Source: Sphingomonas endophytica
GTDB taxonomy: Bacteria; Pseudomonadota; Alphaproteobacteria; Sphingomonadales; Sphingomonadaceae
DNA length: 64,000 nt
Direction: 5' to 3'
NCBI RefSeq assembly: GCF_001476895.1
Contig: NZ_LDTB01000010.1
Location: forward strand, 62,001-126,000
Positions 54,616-64,000 of this stretch are shown piece by piece (within the stretch, counting starts at the first letter, position 1; each line of letters starts with the position of its first letter). The notes under the pieces are model-generated. The model was not told where the DNA came from, searched no databases, and worked only from the letters and a program-made list of their open reading frames with translations. The translations under genes were made by a program, and so were the position numbers.

Positions 54616-56811
54616 TCAGAGCGTCAGCAGCGGCACGATGCTGGCATAATCGTCGGTCCATGGCCGAAAGCCGGGGCGCGGTCGTAGCGCGCGCCAGTCA
54701 CCGCGCCCGGTCGCGATCGCCAGCGCCCACGGATCGCGCGTCATCACCACCCAGGACGACGGCGTCTCCTCCTCCTGCAACAGCGACGGCGCGTGATCGA
54801 GGACCAGCGCCTGCCACCCGCCGGCCCGCGCCGCCGCCGCGATGACCGGGCGCAGATTGACGAAGCGGTTGGAGATATGGACCGCCAGCACGCCATGCCG
54901 CGACAGTACGCGCGCATAGAGCGCGAACGCCTCGCGGGTCAGCAGGTGCATCGGCACGGCATCGGACGAAAAGGCATCGAGCGCGAGCAGGTCGAGACTG
55001 GCGGCGGGCGCGCGTTCCAGCGAGCGGCGCGCATCGCCCAGCACGATCGCGGCGTGCGGCGCACAATCGGCCAGGAAGGTGAAGCGCCGCGCGCGGCTGA
55101 GCGCCGCCATCGCCGGATCGATCTCGTAGAAGGTCCAGTGCTGCCCCGGTTGCGCGTAACAGGCCAGCGTCCCGGTCCCCAGCCCCACGACGCCGATCCG
55201 CGCACCCGGACCGAACAGCAGGGGCGCGGCGCGCATCGCGTGACCCACGCCGGAATCGGGCGTGTAATAGGTGGTCGGCCTCCGCTCTCGCGCCGGGGAT
55301 CCGGTGAGCTGCACGCCGTGCAGCGTGGTGCCGTGGGTCAGCGTGCGACGCCGCGCTTCCTGCGCGACGGTATAGACCCCGAAATAGCTCCGCAGCCGTG
55401 CGCCCGGCTCCAGCGACAGCGACACCGACCGCAGCCCGCCGAACAGCAGCAGCCCGCTCGCCAGCACCAGCATGTACGGCGCGCGCGCGCCGAGCGTCAG
55501 CAGGCCGGCCAGCGCGATCGCCGTGAAGATCGGGACCGGATGCCGCAGCTCCCGCCATCCCCCCGGCTCCCCCGCCGTGATCGATGCTGCGATCACCAGC
55601 ACGACCGCGATCGCGATCGACGCGCCGACGATCACGCCGCGCCGATGCCAGAACGCGCGCAGCCCCGCGCTCAGATAGGTTTGCGGCACCAGCAACCCGC
55701 TGGCGAGGATCAGCAGCGGATATTCCCACGTCCAGTCGAACAGCGCCGGCGCGATCAGCCCCGCGAACACGCCGCCCAGCGCCCCGCCGAACGACATCGC
55801 CAGATAGAAGCCGGTCAGCCGCGCCGGCTCGGGGCGCAGGCGATACAAGCGCGTGTGGAGCGCGACCGCGATCATGAACAGCAGCAGCAGCGCCATGATC
55901 GCGCTCAGCGTCGCCCGATCCGCGAAGCCGCCCATCATGACGCCGCCGAACAGCACGATCGTGATCGGCGCGGCGGAGGTCAGCATGTCCGCCAGATCGC
56001 GCCGCGCGGCAAAGGCGATCGAGAAGCTGAGCAGGTACAGGCCGAGCGGGATCACCCAGAGCAGCGGCATCGCGACCAGATCGGTGCTGACGAACGTGCT
56101 GGTCGCCAGCATCATCCCCGACGGCACGAAGCCGAGCACGATCCAGCGCGCGACCATCGCGCGGGTCGGCGCCGGTTGTCGCGCCGCCGCGATCGCCGGT
56201 GCGCGCCCTGCCGGCAGCCGCAGCGCGCAGCCGACGACCAGCGCGATGAGCAGCACATAGCCGCCGCTCCACGCCCAGCGCTGCCGCGTGACGCTCAGCA
56301 TCGGCTCCATGAGCAGCGGAAAGGCGAGCAGCCCGGCGAAGCTTCCCAGATTCGACGCCGCGTACAGCGCATAGGGGTCGGCCCCCGGCCGCACCGTCGC
56401 GAACCACCGTTGCAACAGCGGCGCCTGCGCGGAGACGGCGAAGAACAACGGCCCGATCGAGATCGCGAACAGATACGGCACCCATAGCGCCGGCTCGGCA
56501 TCGGCGGGCAGCACCCGGTCGGTCAGCCCGATCGGCAGGAAGGCGCAGGCGGCGAGCAGCACGCCGAGATGGACGATGCCCTGCCGCCGCGGCGCGACGC
56601 GGCCGAGCAGATGCGCATAGCCATACCCGCCGAGCAGCAGCGCCTGATAGACCAGCATCGCCGAATTCCACACCGCCGGCGCGCCGCCCAGCCGTGGCAG
56701 CGCGATCCGCGCGATCATCGGCTGGACCAGGAACAGCAGGAACGATCCGGTCAGGATCGTCAGCACGAACAGCGCCCGCATCCCGCCGCGTGCGGGTCCG
56801 GCGTCAGTCAT
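54616..56811 (-). CDS. Multi-pass membrane protein with C-terminal spermidine-synthase-like domain
   Basis: 731 aa. The first about 480 residues hold around 12 or more membrane helices (MRALFVLTILTGSFLLFLVQ, LGSFAGLLAFPLLMEPML), the rest is a class I methyltransferase-type Rossmann domain like spermidine synthases: GVVGLGTGTLACYAQPGQ, YEIDPAM, IVLGDARRSL and DAFSSDAVPMHLLTREAF. Such fused proteins are widespread, but their true product is unknown; many lack the polyamine-binding residues. The ATG overlaps the stop of the upstream GNAT gene by eight bases. Confidence 0.85.
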   Translation of the reverse strand: MTDAGPARGGMRALFVLTILTGSFLLFLVQPMIARIALPRLGGAPAVWNSAMLVYQALLLGGYGYAHLLGRVAPRRQGIVHLGVLLAACAFLPIGLTDRVLPADAEPALWVPYLFAISIGPLFFAVSAQAPLLQRWFATVRPGADPYALYAASNLGSFAGLLAFPLLMEPMLSVTRQRWAWSGGYVLLIALVVGCALRLPAGRAPAIAAARQPAPTRAMVARWIVLGFVPSGMMLATSTFVSTDLVAMPLLWVIPLGLYLLSFSIAFAARRDLADMLTSAAPITIVLFGGVMMGGFADRATLSAIMALLLLFMIAVALHTRLYRLRPEPARLTGFYLAMSFGGALGGVFAGLIAPALFDWTWEYPLLILASGLLVPQTYLSAGLRAFWHRRGVIVGASIAIAVVLVIAASITAGEPGGWRELRHPVPIFTAIALAGLLTLGARAPYMLVLASGLLLFGGLRSVSLSLEPGARLRSYFGVYTVAQEARRRTLTHGTTLHGVQLTGSPARERRPTTYYTPDSGVGHAMRAAPLLFGPGARIGVVGLGTGTLACYAQPGQHWTFYEIDPAMAALSRARRFTFLADCAPHAAIVLGDARRSLERAPAASLDLLALDAFSSDAVPMHLLTREAFALYARVLSRHGVLAVHISNRFVNLRPVIAAAARAGGWQALVLDHAPSLLQEEETPSSWVVMTRDPWALAIATGRGDWRALRPRPGFRPWTDDYASIVPLLTL

Positions 56812-57336
56812 CCGCCGGGCGGGCGATTCGGTAGAGGATGTGGCGTCGCAAGGCGCTGTCCGGCGGGAGGTCGGGGTGATCGAAGTCGCCATCGTGAACG
56901 CGCGACATGCCCAGCCGCTCCATCAACCCCCGGCTCCGCCGATTGGCGGGAACGGTCACCGCGAACACCCGATCGGTGCCGCGCCGCCATTCGTCGGCAA
57001 GCACGGCGCGCGCCGCCTCTTCGGCATAGCCCTGTCCCCAGGCATCGCGCACCAGCCGCCATCCGATCTCCGGCAGGCCGGCGATCGGGCTGCGCGCTGG
57101 GCCGGGCTCGACCCCGCAGAAGCCGAGGAACGCGCCATCGTCGCGCCGCTCGACCACCCAGAAGCAGCGCCCGAAGCGCGCCGCCGTCCCGCGCTGTTCG
57201 CCGACCATCGCCTCGGCGCCGGCCATGCTGGTCAGGCCGCCGAGATAGCGCATGACCTCCGTATCCTGCCCCATCGCGTGGAAGGGCGCGATGTCGTCAT
57301 CCCGCCACCCGCGCAGCCTCAGCCGCGTCGTGTCGA

Positions 57337-57340
<4 letters not shown>
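56804..57340 (-). CDS. GNAT-family N-acetyltransferase (RimJ/RimL type), second copy
   Basis: 178 aa from a GTG that overlaps the stop of the first GNAT gene (GTGA). TTRLRLRGWRDDDIAPFHAMG, IGWRLVRDAWGQGYAEEAARAVL (acetyl-CoA loop) and NRRSRGLMERLGM are typical of RimJ/RimL-like protein or small-molecule acetyltransferases. It overlaps the membrane protein gene downstream by eight bases. Target unknown. Confidence 0.88.
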
Positions 57341-58886
<1,546 letters not shown>

Positions 58887-58925
58887 TTACGGAAGCGGAA
58901 CGCCCTGTCGTGCGTTAAGGCGCGC

Positions 58926-59807
58926 ATGAGAGAGATCCGCTCCGCCGCCCTGATCGTCAACGCCCGTTCACGCCGGGGCCGCAAATTGTTCAAGCGTGCG
59001 TGCCTGCGCCTGCGCGACCTGCCGTTCAGCGTCGTGCCCTATGCGGTGAAGGATCCCGCGCACCTCGACCGCACGGTCCGCAAGGCGCTGGAGCGCAAGC
59101 CCGATCTGGTGATCCTGGGCGGCGGCGACGGCACGATCAGCGGGCTGGTCGACCTGCTGGTCGGGCACGACGTGATCCTCGGCGTCCTGCCGCTCGGCAC
59201 CGCGAACAGCTTCGCGCGCTCGCTGGGGCTGCCGCTCGACATCGACGGGGCGATCGACGTGCTGCGCGACGGCGTGCCGAAGCGGATCGACCTGGGCATG
59301 ATCGACGACGATTATTTCGCCAATTGCGCCGCGATGGGGCTCAGCCCGCAGATCGCCGAGACGGTGCCGCACAATCTGAAGAAGGTGCTGGGGCGCGTCG
59401 GCTATCTCGGCTGGGCGGGGTATCAGCTGTCGCGCTTCAAGCCGTTCACGCTCTACGTCGACAATGGCGAGGGCGAGAAGAAGCTGCGCGTGGTCGAGGT
59501 CCGCATCTCCAACGGCCCCTACCACGGCGGCACGTGGCTGGTGGACGAGGCGGGAATCGCGTCGGGCGAGATCGTCGTTCAGGCGGTACGCGGCCATTAC
59601 AAGCGGCGGCTGGTCCGCAACTGGGCGTACAGCTTCCTGGGCCGCAGTGAGCGGCATCACGATACGGTCAGCTTCTCGGGCACGTCGATCAGGATCCGCA
59701 CCGATCCGCCGCTGCCGATCTCGATCGACGGAGAGGTGCTGGCGCAGACCCCCGTCACCGCGCATGTCGCGCCCGGGGTGATCGAGGTAATGGTGCCGAA
59801 GGGGTGA
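58926..59807 (+). CDS. Diacylglycerol-kinase-family lipid kinase
   Basis: 293 aa. The catalytic-domain marks AALIVNARSRRG, VILGGGDGTISGLVDLL and LPLGTANSFARSLGLP are those of the YegS/BmrU-type lipid kinases, with a C-terminal domain containing DGEVLAQTPV. It would phosphorylate diacylglycerol or a related lipid at the membrane. It is divergent from hemB across 78 bases. A palindromic repeat follows its stop. Confidence 0.9.
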   Translation: MREIRSAALIVNARSRRGRKLFKRACLRLRDLPFSVVPYAVKDPAHLDRTVRKALERKPDLVILGGGDGTISGLVDLLVGHDVILGVLPLGTANSFARSLGLPLDIDGAIDVLRDGVPKRIDLGMIDDDYFANCAAMGLSPQIAETVPHNLKKVLGRVGYLGWAGYQLSRFKPFTLYVDNGEGEKKLRVVEVRISNGPYHGGTWLVDEAGIASGEIVVQAVRGHYKRRLVRNWAYSFLGRSERHHDTVSFSGTSIRIRTDPPLPISIDGEVLAQTPVTAHVAPGVIEVMVPKG

Positions 59808-59889
59808 TCGCCCCCGCGACGGTCCGAACTACCGTCGCCGTGCCGGACGTGATCGCAACCTCTGAGGAAGCCGGATCCTCTGCCGTGCT

Positions 59890-59927
59890 CCATACGTAAC
59901 CCCGGCGTAGGCCGGGGTGACGTATGG
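59890..59927. repeat. Palindromic GC-rich intergenic repeat
   Basis: CCATACGT-A-ACCCCGGC and GCCGGGGT-G-ACGTATGG face each other around GTAG, a 17-base stem with one mismatched pair. It lies between the convergent lipid kinase and peptidase genes and could act as a two-way terminator. Its core ACCCCGGCG..GCCGGGGT matches the repeats at 8058-8161 and near 17890. Confidence 0.8.
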
Positions 59928-60012
59928 AAAAGAGGCGGGAACACCGACCTTCGCACACGCCTCAGTAAAGCTCCGCGCCACGGAGCAACCGGCGCGATCC
60001 CACCCGCAGCCC

Positions 60013-60897
60013 CTATCGCATCGCCCCCGCTACCGGCTGTGGATCGATCCGCGCGCCGTTCCAGGTCATCGCCCAGTGCAGATGCGGCCCTGTCGCCCGC
60101 CCGGTCCGCCCGACCAGCCCGATCGGCTCACCCTGCCGCACATGCTGCCCGACCGCCACATCGATCCGCGACAGATGCAGGAACGCGCTGGTCAGCCCGT
60201 GCCCGTGGTCGAGGATCAGCAGCCGCCCCTCCAGCGTGAACGGCGGATCGGCGGCCAGCGTCACGACCCCGTCCGCCGGCGCGATCACGCGCGCGCCCTC
60301 CGGCTTAGCGACGTCGACGCCGCCGTGATAGCTGCCCGGCTCCCCGGCGTAGATCCGCTGCGCGCCGAACAATCCGGAGATGCGCCCGGTCGCCGGCCAG
60401 ACGAAATGCTGGCGCCAGCCGTCGGCATCACTGCCGACGTTCCGCGCCGCGACGATCCGCGCCATTTCGCCGGCCCGGCGACGCGCGAACTCCGCGCTGG
60501 GCACCGGCACCTTGCGAAGCGTCGGCAACCGCTCGATCCGCCACGTCCCCGGCGCGACCGGCAGCGTGGCAGCCAGCGTTGTCCCGTCCGCCGATTCCGC
60601 GACCAGCAGCGCCCGCGGCCCCGCGTCCCGGTCGAAGGCGATCACGAACCGTCCATCCGGCGCGACCGCGACCGGCTTGCCGTCGAGCGTCAGCGACCGC
60701 GTGCCCGCCGGCACCGTTCCCAACGCCAGTCCGCCCTGCCGCATTCCGTCGCCCAGCCCGAAACGCTCCGGCGGCACGGCCGGCGGCGGCGGTGTGGTCA
60801 GCATCGGCGCGGCTGCCGCGACGGCCGGCGGCGCGACGACCAGCGCGTCCACGCACGCCACCGCCAGCGACGACCACGCCATCTTCACCGACCGCAT
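60013..60897 (-). CDS. M23-family metallopeptidase (LytM-like)
   Basis: 294 aa with an N-terminal hydrophobic signal (MRSVKMAWSSLAVACVDALVV..AVAAA). The C-terminal LytM domain has YHGGVDVAKPEG (first zinc His and Asp) and HGLTSAFLHL with GPHLHW (catalytic and zinc His), so the zinc site is complete. It should cut peptide cross-links in peptidoglycan in the periplasm. The start overlaps the stop of the DUF2093 gene by one base (TGATG). Confidence 0.88.
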   Translation of the reverse strand: MRSVKMAWSSLAVACVDALVVAPPAVAAAAPMLTTPPPPAVPPERFGLGDGMRQGGLALGTVPAGTRSLTLDGKPVAVAPDGRFVIAFDRDAGPRALLVAESADGTTLAATLPVAPGTWRIERLPTLRKVPVPSAEFARRRAGEMARIVAARNVGSDADGWRQHFVWPATGRISGLFGAQRIYAGEPGSYHGGVDVAKPEGARVIAPADGVVTLAADPPFTLEGRLLILDHGHGLTSAFLHLSRIDVAVGQHVRQGEPIGLVGRTGRATGPHLHWAMTWNGARIDPQPVAGAMR

Positions 60898-61097
60898 CAC
60901 CGCGGCGCCATTTCCTCCATCGCCACCGCACCGCTGGCGAACGGGCGTTGCGTGGTGACGTCCCAATAGCGGAGGTCCTCCAGCGCGATCCGCGCGCCCG
61001 TCACCGCGCAGACGACATGATCGCCGGGCGACAGGACCCGGAAGCCATTGGCCATGTAATGCAACTTGGCGGCACGGTCGGTATGGGACATCAACAT
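60897..61097 (-). CDS. DUF2093-family small protein
   Basis: About 66 aa. AKLHYMANGFRVLSPGDHVVCAVTGARIALEDLRYWDV is the DUF2093 core, with one Cys and the LRYW motif. Function unknown. Start is uncertain: a GTG at 61109 lies two bases after the xseA stop, and another ATG is at 61091; none has a strong ribosome binding site. Position between xseA and the peptidase is one transcript. Confidence 0.78.
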   Translation of the reverse strand: MLMSHTDRAAKLHYMANGFRVLSPGDHVVCAVTGARIALEDLRYWDVTTQRPFASGAVAMEEMAPR

Positions 61098-61111
61098 CGG
61101 GCTCGGCACTT

Positions 61112-62515
61112 TCAGATCAGGCGCGGCTGTTCGGGCTTCTCAGGATAGGCGCGGCGCGGCTTCGGCTCAACCTTCGGCGCGGGGGCGGGCGCATCCTCGA
61201 CCCGCACCCCGACCGCCCCGTCGCGGAAGCGAAGCGTCAGCGCACCCGCCGCGCGCGCCGCATCGGCGGTGGTGACGGTGCCGCCGCCCGCCGCCTCGAC
61301 CCGCGCATAGCCGCGCTCCAGGATGCGATCCGGGTTCAGGCTGTCGATCAGCCGCCCGGTATCCGCCAGCCGCCGCCGCGCCGTCTCCAGCCGGCGCTCC
61401 AGCGTCGCCGGGCGGATCGCGCCCGCCGCGTGGTGTAGTTCACCGCGCGCACGCGCCACGCGCCGCTCCAGCGCACGATCGCCGCGCATCCCGAGGTCAT
61501 CGAGCCGCTGCCGCTGCGGCCCCAGCAGCCGGTCGCGCGTCGGCATCACCCGCACCAGCGCCGCCAGTCGCTCGCGCCCGCGCTCGACATAGCGGCGCGC
61601 GCAGCGCTGCGTCCGGTTCGCCATCACGTCCAGCGTCAGCCGCAGTTCGGCCAGCACCGGCACCGCGATCTCCGCCGCCGCCGTTGGGGTCGGCGCGCGC
61701 AGATCGGCGGCATGATCGCAGAGCGTCGTGTCGGTCTCATGCCCGACCGCCGATATGATCGGGATGGAGCAGCCCGCGACCGCGCGCACCACCACTTCCT
61801 CGTTGAACGCCCACAGATCCTCGATCGAGCCGCCGCCGCGCGCGACGATCACCAGGTCGGGGCGCGGCACCGCGCCGCCCGGCGCCAGCGCGTCGAACCC
61901 GCGCACCGCCGCTGCCACTTCCTCCGCCGCGCCCGCGCCCTGCACCTTCACCGGCCAGACCAGCACATGCGTCGGGCAGCGATCCTCCAGCCGGTGCAGG
62001 ATGTCGCGTATCACCGCGCCGGTCGGCGAGGTGACGACCCCGATCACGCGCGGCATGAACGGCAGTGGCTTCTTTGTCGCGGGGTCGAACAGTCCCTCCC
62101 CCGCCAGCTTGGCCTTCAGCTTCTCCAGCAGCGCCATCAGCGCGCCGGCGCCCGCCAGCTCCATCTTCTCGATGACGATCTGATATTTCGACCGCCCCGG
62201 ATAGGTCGTCAGCCGCCCCGTCGCGACCACTTCCACGCCGTCCTCGGGCCGGAACGCCAACCCCGCCGCGCTGCCCTTCCACATCACCCCGTCGATGACC
62301 GCGCTCTCATCCTTCAGACACAGATAGACATGGCCGGAGGTCGCGCGCTTGTACCCCGAAATCTCGCCGCGCAGCCGGACGTGGCCGAACTCGCCCTCCA
62401 CCATCCGCTTCAGCCGGCCGGAGAGTTCGCCGACGCTCAGCGCCATCGCATTGTCGCCGGGCGTCGGCTCGGCTACCAGCCGCCCCGCCTGGGTATCGAA
62501 GAAGGGGTCGGCCAT
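61112..62515 (-). CDS. xseA: Exodeoxyribonuclease VII large subunit
   Basis: 467 aa. The N-terminal OB fold ([31 protein letters not shown]) binds single-stranded DNA; the catalytic part follows with [39 protein letters not shown] and [28 protein letters not shown]. With XseB it degrades single-stranded DNA in repair. The chosen ATG has AGGA about seven bases upstream and matches the usual N-terminus, MADPFFDTQ. It overlaps the divergent purD start by two bases. Confidence 0.94.
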   Translation of the reverse strand: MADPFFDTQAGRLVAEPTPGDNAMALSVGELSGRLKRMVEGEFGHVRLRGEISGYKRATSGHVYLCLKDESAVIDGVMWKGSAAGLAFRPEDGVEVVATGRLTTYPGRSKYQIVIEKMELAGAGALMALLEKLKAKLAGEGLFDPATKKPLPFMPRVIGVVTSPTGAVIRDILHRLEDRCPTHVLVWPVKVQGAGAAEEVAAAVRGFDALAPGGAVPRPDLVIVARGGGSIEDLWAFNEEVVVRAVAGCSIPIISAVGHETDTTLCDHAADLRAPTPTAAAEIAVPVLAELRLTLDVMANRTQRCARRYVERGRERLAALVRVMPTRDRLLGPQRQRLDDLGMRGDRALERRVARARGELHHAAGAIRPATLERRLETARRRLADTGRLIDSLNPDRILERGYARVEAAGGGTVTTADAARAAGALTLRFRDGAVGVRVEDAPAPAPKVEPKPRRAYPEKPEQPRLI

Positions 62516-63773
62516 GAACATCCTGCTGGTGGGTTCGGGGGGGCGCGAACATGCGCTCGCGTGGAAGCTCGCGCAGTCGCCGACGCTGGATACGCTGTTC
62601 GCCGCGCCGGGCAACCCCGGCATCGCGCAGCATGCGACGATCGCCGACCTGGACGTGACGGATCACCGCGCGGTCGTGGATTTCGTGCGTCGTCAACAGA
62701 TTGCGCTGGTCGTGATCGGTCCGGAGGCGCCGCTGGTCGACGGGCTGGCCGACAATATCCGTGCGATCGGCGTCGCGGTGTTCGGCCCCGGCCGCGCGGC
62801 GGCGCAGCTGGAAGGGTCGAAGGGCTTTACCAAGGATCTGTGCGCGCGCGTCGGCATCCCGACCGCGCGCTACTTCCGAGTCACGTCGAAGGACGGCGCG
62901 CTCGCCTGCCTCGACGATTTCGGTGAGCGGTGCGTCATCAAGGCCGATGGCCTCGCGGCGGGCAAGGGCGTGGTCGTCGCGACGACCAGCGCCGAGGCGG
63001 AGGCGGCGATCGACCACCTCTTCGCGGACGGCCCCGCCGAGGCGGTGATCGAGGAGATGCTCGAAGGGCCGGAGGCCAGCCTGTTCGTCCTGTCGGACGG
63101 CACCACCACCGCCGCCTTCGGCTCCGCGCAGGACCACAAGCGGGTCGGCGACGGCGACACCGGCCCCAACACCGGCGGCATGGGCGCGTACAGCCCGGCA
63201 TGGGTGCTGACGCCCGATCTGGAGGAGCGCGCGCTGGGCGAGATCGTCCGCCCGACGATCGATGCGCTGGCCGCGGCGGGCACGCCCTATGTCGGCGTCC
63301 TCTACGCCGGGCTGATGCTGACCGCCGAGGGGCCGAAGCTGATCGAATATAACGTCCGCTTCGGCGATCCCGAATGCCAGGTGCTGATGATGCGCTACAC
63401 CGGCGACCTCGCCGCGCTGCTGCTGGCGGTCGCCGAGGGGCGGCTGGCGGACGAACCCGCGCCCGCGTTCAGCGACGACGTCGCGCTGACGGTGGTGATG
63501 GCGGCGCAGGGCTATCCGGGCACGCCGCGCACCGGCGGCGCGATCGGCGCGCTGGACGCGGCCGAAGCGGACGGCGCGGTCGTCTTCCAAGCCGGAACCG
63601 CGCTGAAGGACGGGCAACTGGTGTCCAGCGGCGGGCGCGTGCTGGCCGTGACCGCGCGTGGCGCCGACGTCGCCGCCGCGCAGCGCGCCGCCTATGCCGC
63701 CGTCGAACGGGTCGATTTCCCCACCGGCTTCTTCCGCCGCGATATCGGAGCCAAGGCGCTCATCGACGGTTGA
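62514..63773 (+). CDS. purD: Phosphoribosylamine-glycine ligase
   Basis: 419 aa, the normal PurD length. [19 protein letters not shown] opens the N domain; [19 protein letters not shown]-grasp [30 protein letters not shown] and [15 protein letters not shown] follow. It joins glycine to phosphoribosylamine in purine synthesis in the cytoplasm. GAAGGGG precedes the ATG by six bases, inside xseA antisense. The start codon overlaps that of divergent xseA. Confidence 0.97.
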   Translation: MNILLVGSGGREHALAWKLAQSPTLDTLFAAPGNPGIAQHATIADLDVTDHRAVVDFVRRQQIALVVIGPEAPLVDGLADNIRAIGVAVFGPGRAAAQLEGSKGFTKDLCARVGIPTARYFRVTSKDGALACLDDFGERCVIKADGLAAGKGVVVATTSAEAEAAIDHLFADGPAEAVIEEMLEGPEASLFVLSDGTTTAAFGSAQDHKRVGDGDTGPNTGGMGAYSPAWVLTPDLEERALGEIVRPTIDALAAAGTPYVGVLYAGLMLTAEGPKLIEYNVRFGDPECQVLMMRYTGDLAALLLAVAEGRLADEPAPAFSDDVALTVVMAAQGYPGTPRTGGAIGALDAAEADGAVVFQAGTALKDGQLVSSGGRVLAVTARGADVAAAQRAAYAAVERVDFPTGFFRRDIGAKALIDG

Positions 63774-63804
63774 TCCCCCCGATAACGAACACAGGATAGC
63801 GCTC

Positions 63805-64000
63805 ATGGATTCAGGCTCGGGCGGATTCACGCTGGAACCGATCTCGCAGGACAATCTGCTCGTCACGCTGTCGCTGGCGCTGGTCGCGGTGCTGGCGATC
63901 CTGACCGTGATCGCGATGATCTGGGGCGCGCGGCTGAAGCGCCAGCGCCGCGCCGCCGAGGAGGAGGAACAGCGCCGGATCGAGGCGCTGAAGGCCGACG
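63805..64000 (+). CDS. Hypothetical single-helix membrane protein (cut by window edge)
   Basis: The first 65 codons are visible: a short lead, one membrane helix (LLVTLSLALVAVLAILTVIAMIW) and a charged coiled-coil-like stretch (KRQRRAAEEEEQRRIEALKAD). AGGA lies eight to nine bases before the ATG, 31 bases after purD, so it is likely in the same transcript. The product cannot be named from this part. Confidence 0.6.
   Translation, partial: MDSGSGGFTLEPISQDNLLVTLSLALVAVLAILTVIAMIWGARLKRQRRAAEEEEQRRIEALKAD

Overview
The window is one contiguous stretch of GC-rich, densely packed bacterial chromosome. It most likely comes from a sphingomonad (Alphaproteobacteria, Sphingomonas or a close relative). 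The evidence is three TonB-dependent receptors each next to catabolic genes, a tandem pair of tryptophan-halogenase-family flavoproteins beside one receptor, a TorF-kdp operon, a fused cysNC, a HemB with the cysteine-free metal site, and no sugar ABC importers. No integrase, transposase, phage gene or CRISPR array was seen. The organism name is an inference from gene content.

Layout. 1-3.5 kb: a minus-strand chemotaxis operon (STAS, cheY, cheA, cheW, then a methyl-accepting protein cut by the edge). 3.6-5.05 kb: an Rrf2-type regulator and a metallo-beta-lactamase-fold hydrolase. 5.0-12.9 kb: an alpha-glucan locus with two halogenase-like flavoproteins, a TonB receptor and a divergent secreted GH13 enzyme; a LacI-type operator lies between receptor and GH13. 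12.9-17.6 kb: a secreted EEP-family protein, then cysD-cysNC-cysQ (sulfate activation) and a 34-codon gene. 18-20.5 kb: an MFS transporter and a DUF1206 membrane protein. 20.5-29.3 kb: TorF, a 27-aa membrane peptide and kdpFABCDE (high-affinity potassium uptake and its two-component system). 29.4-33.5 kb: a TonB receptor and a histidine acid phosphatase (phytase-like). 33.9-35.6 kb: two small proteins and an acyltransferase.

35.5-50.9 kb is the most interesting part. It holds a TonB receptor and MFS transporter, and facing them a DUF1080 protein with two 3-keto-glycoside-hydrolase-type domains, three Gfo/Idh/MocA proteins with twin-arginine-like leaders and an ApbE flavin transferase. After one unknown gene comes a GMC oxidoreductase with a Tat-type small subunit of the glucoside-3-dehydrogenase type. 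Together they look like an outer-membrane and periplasmic route that oxidises a glycoside at C3 and cleaves the 3-keto product without a classical glycosidase. ApbE and the divergent third Gfo/Idh/MocA protein are not explained by the known scheme.

51-54.6 kb: several unrecognised proteins, a tRNA-Arg(ACG) with a clear terminator, and a small exported helical protein. 54.6-58.85 kb: a tightly overlapping chain hemB-GNAT-GNAT-membrane spermidine-synthase-like protein. 58.9-64 kb: a lipid kinase, an xseA-DUF2093-M23 peptidase operon, and purD, whose ATG overlaps the divergent xseA ATG within one CATG. Short GC-rich inverted repeats recur in the gene-free gaps. All assignments rest on reading motifs and context; no database search was run.
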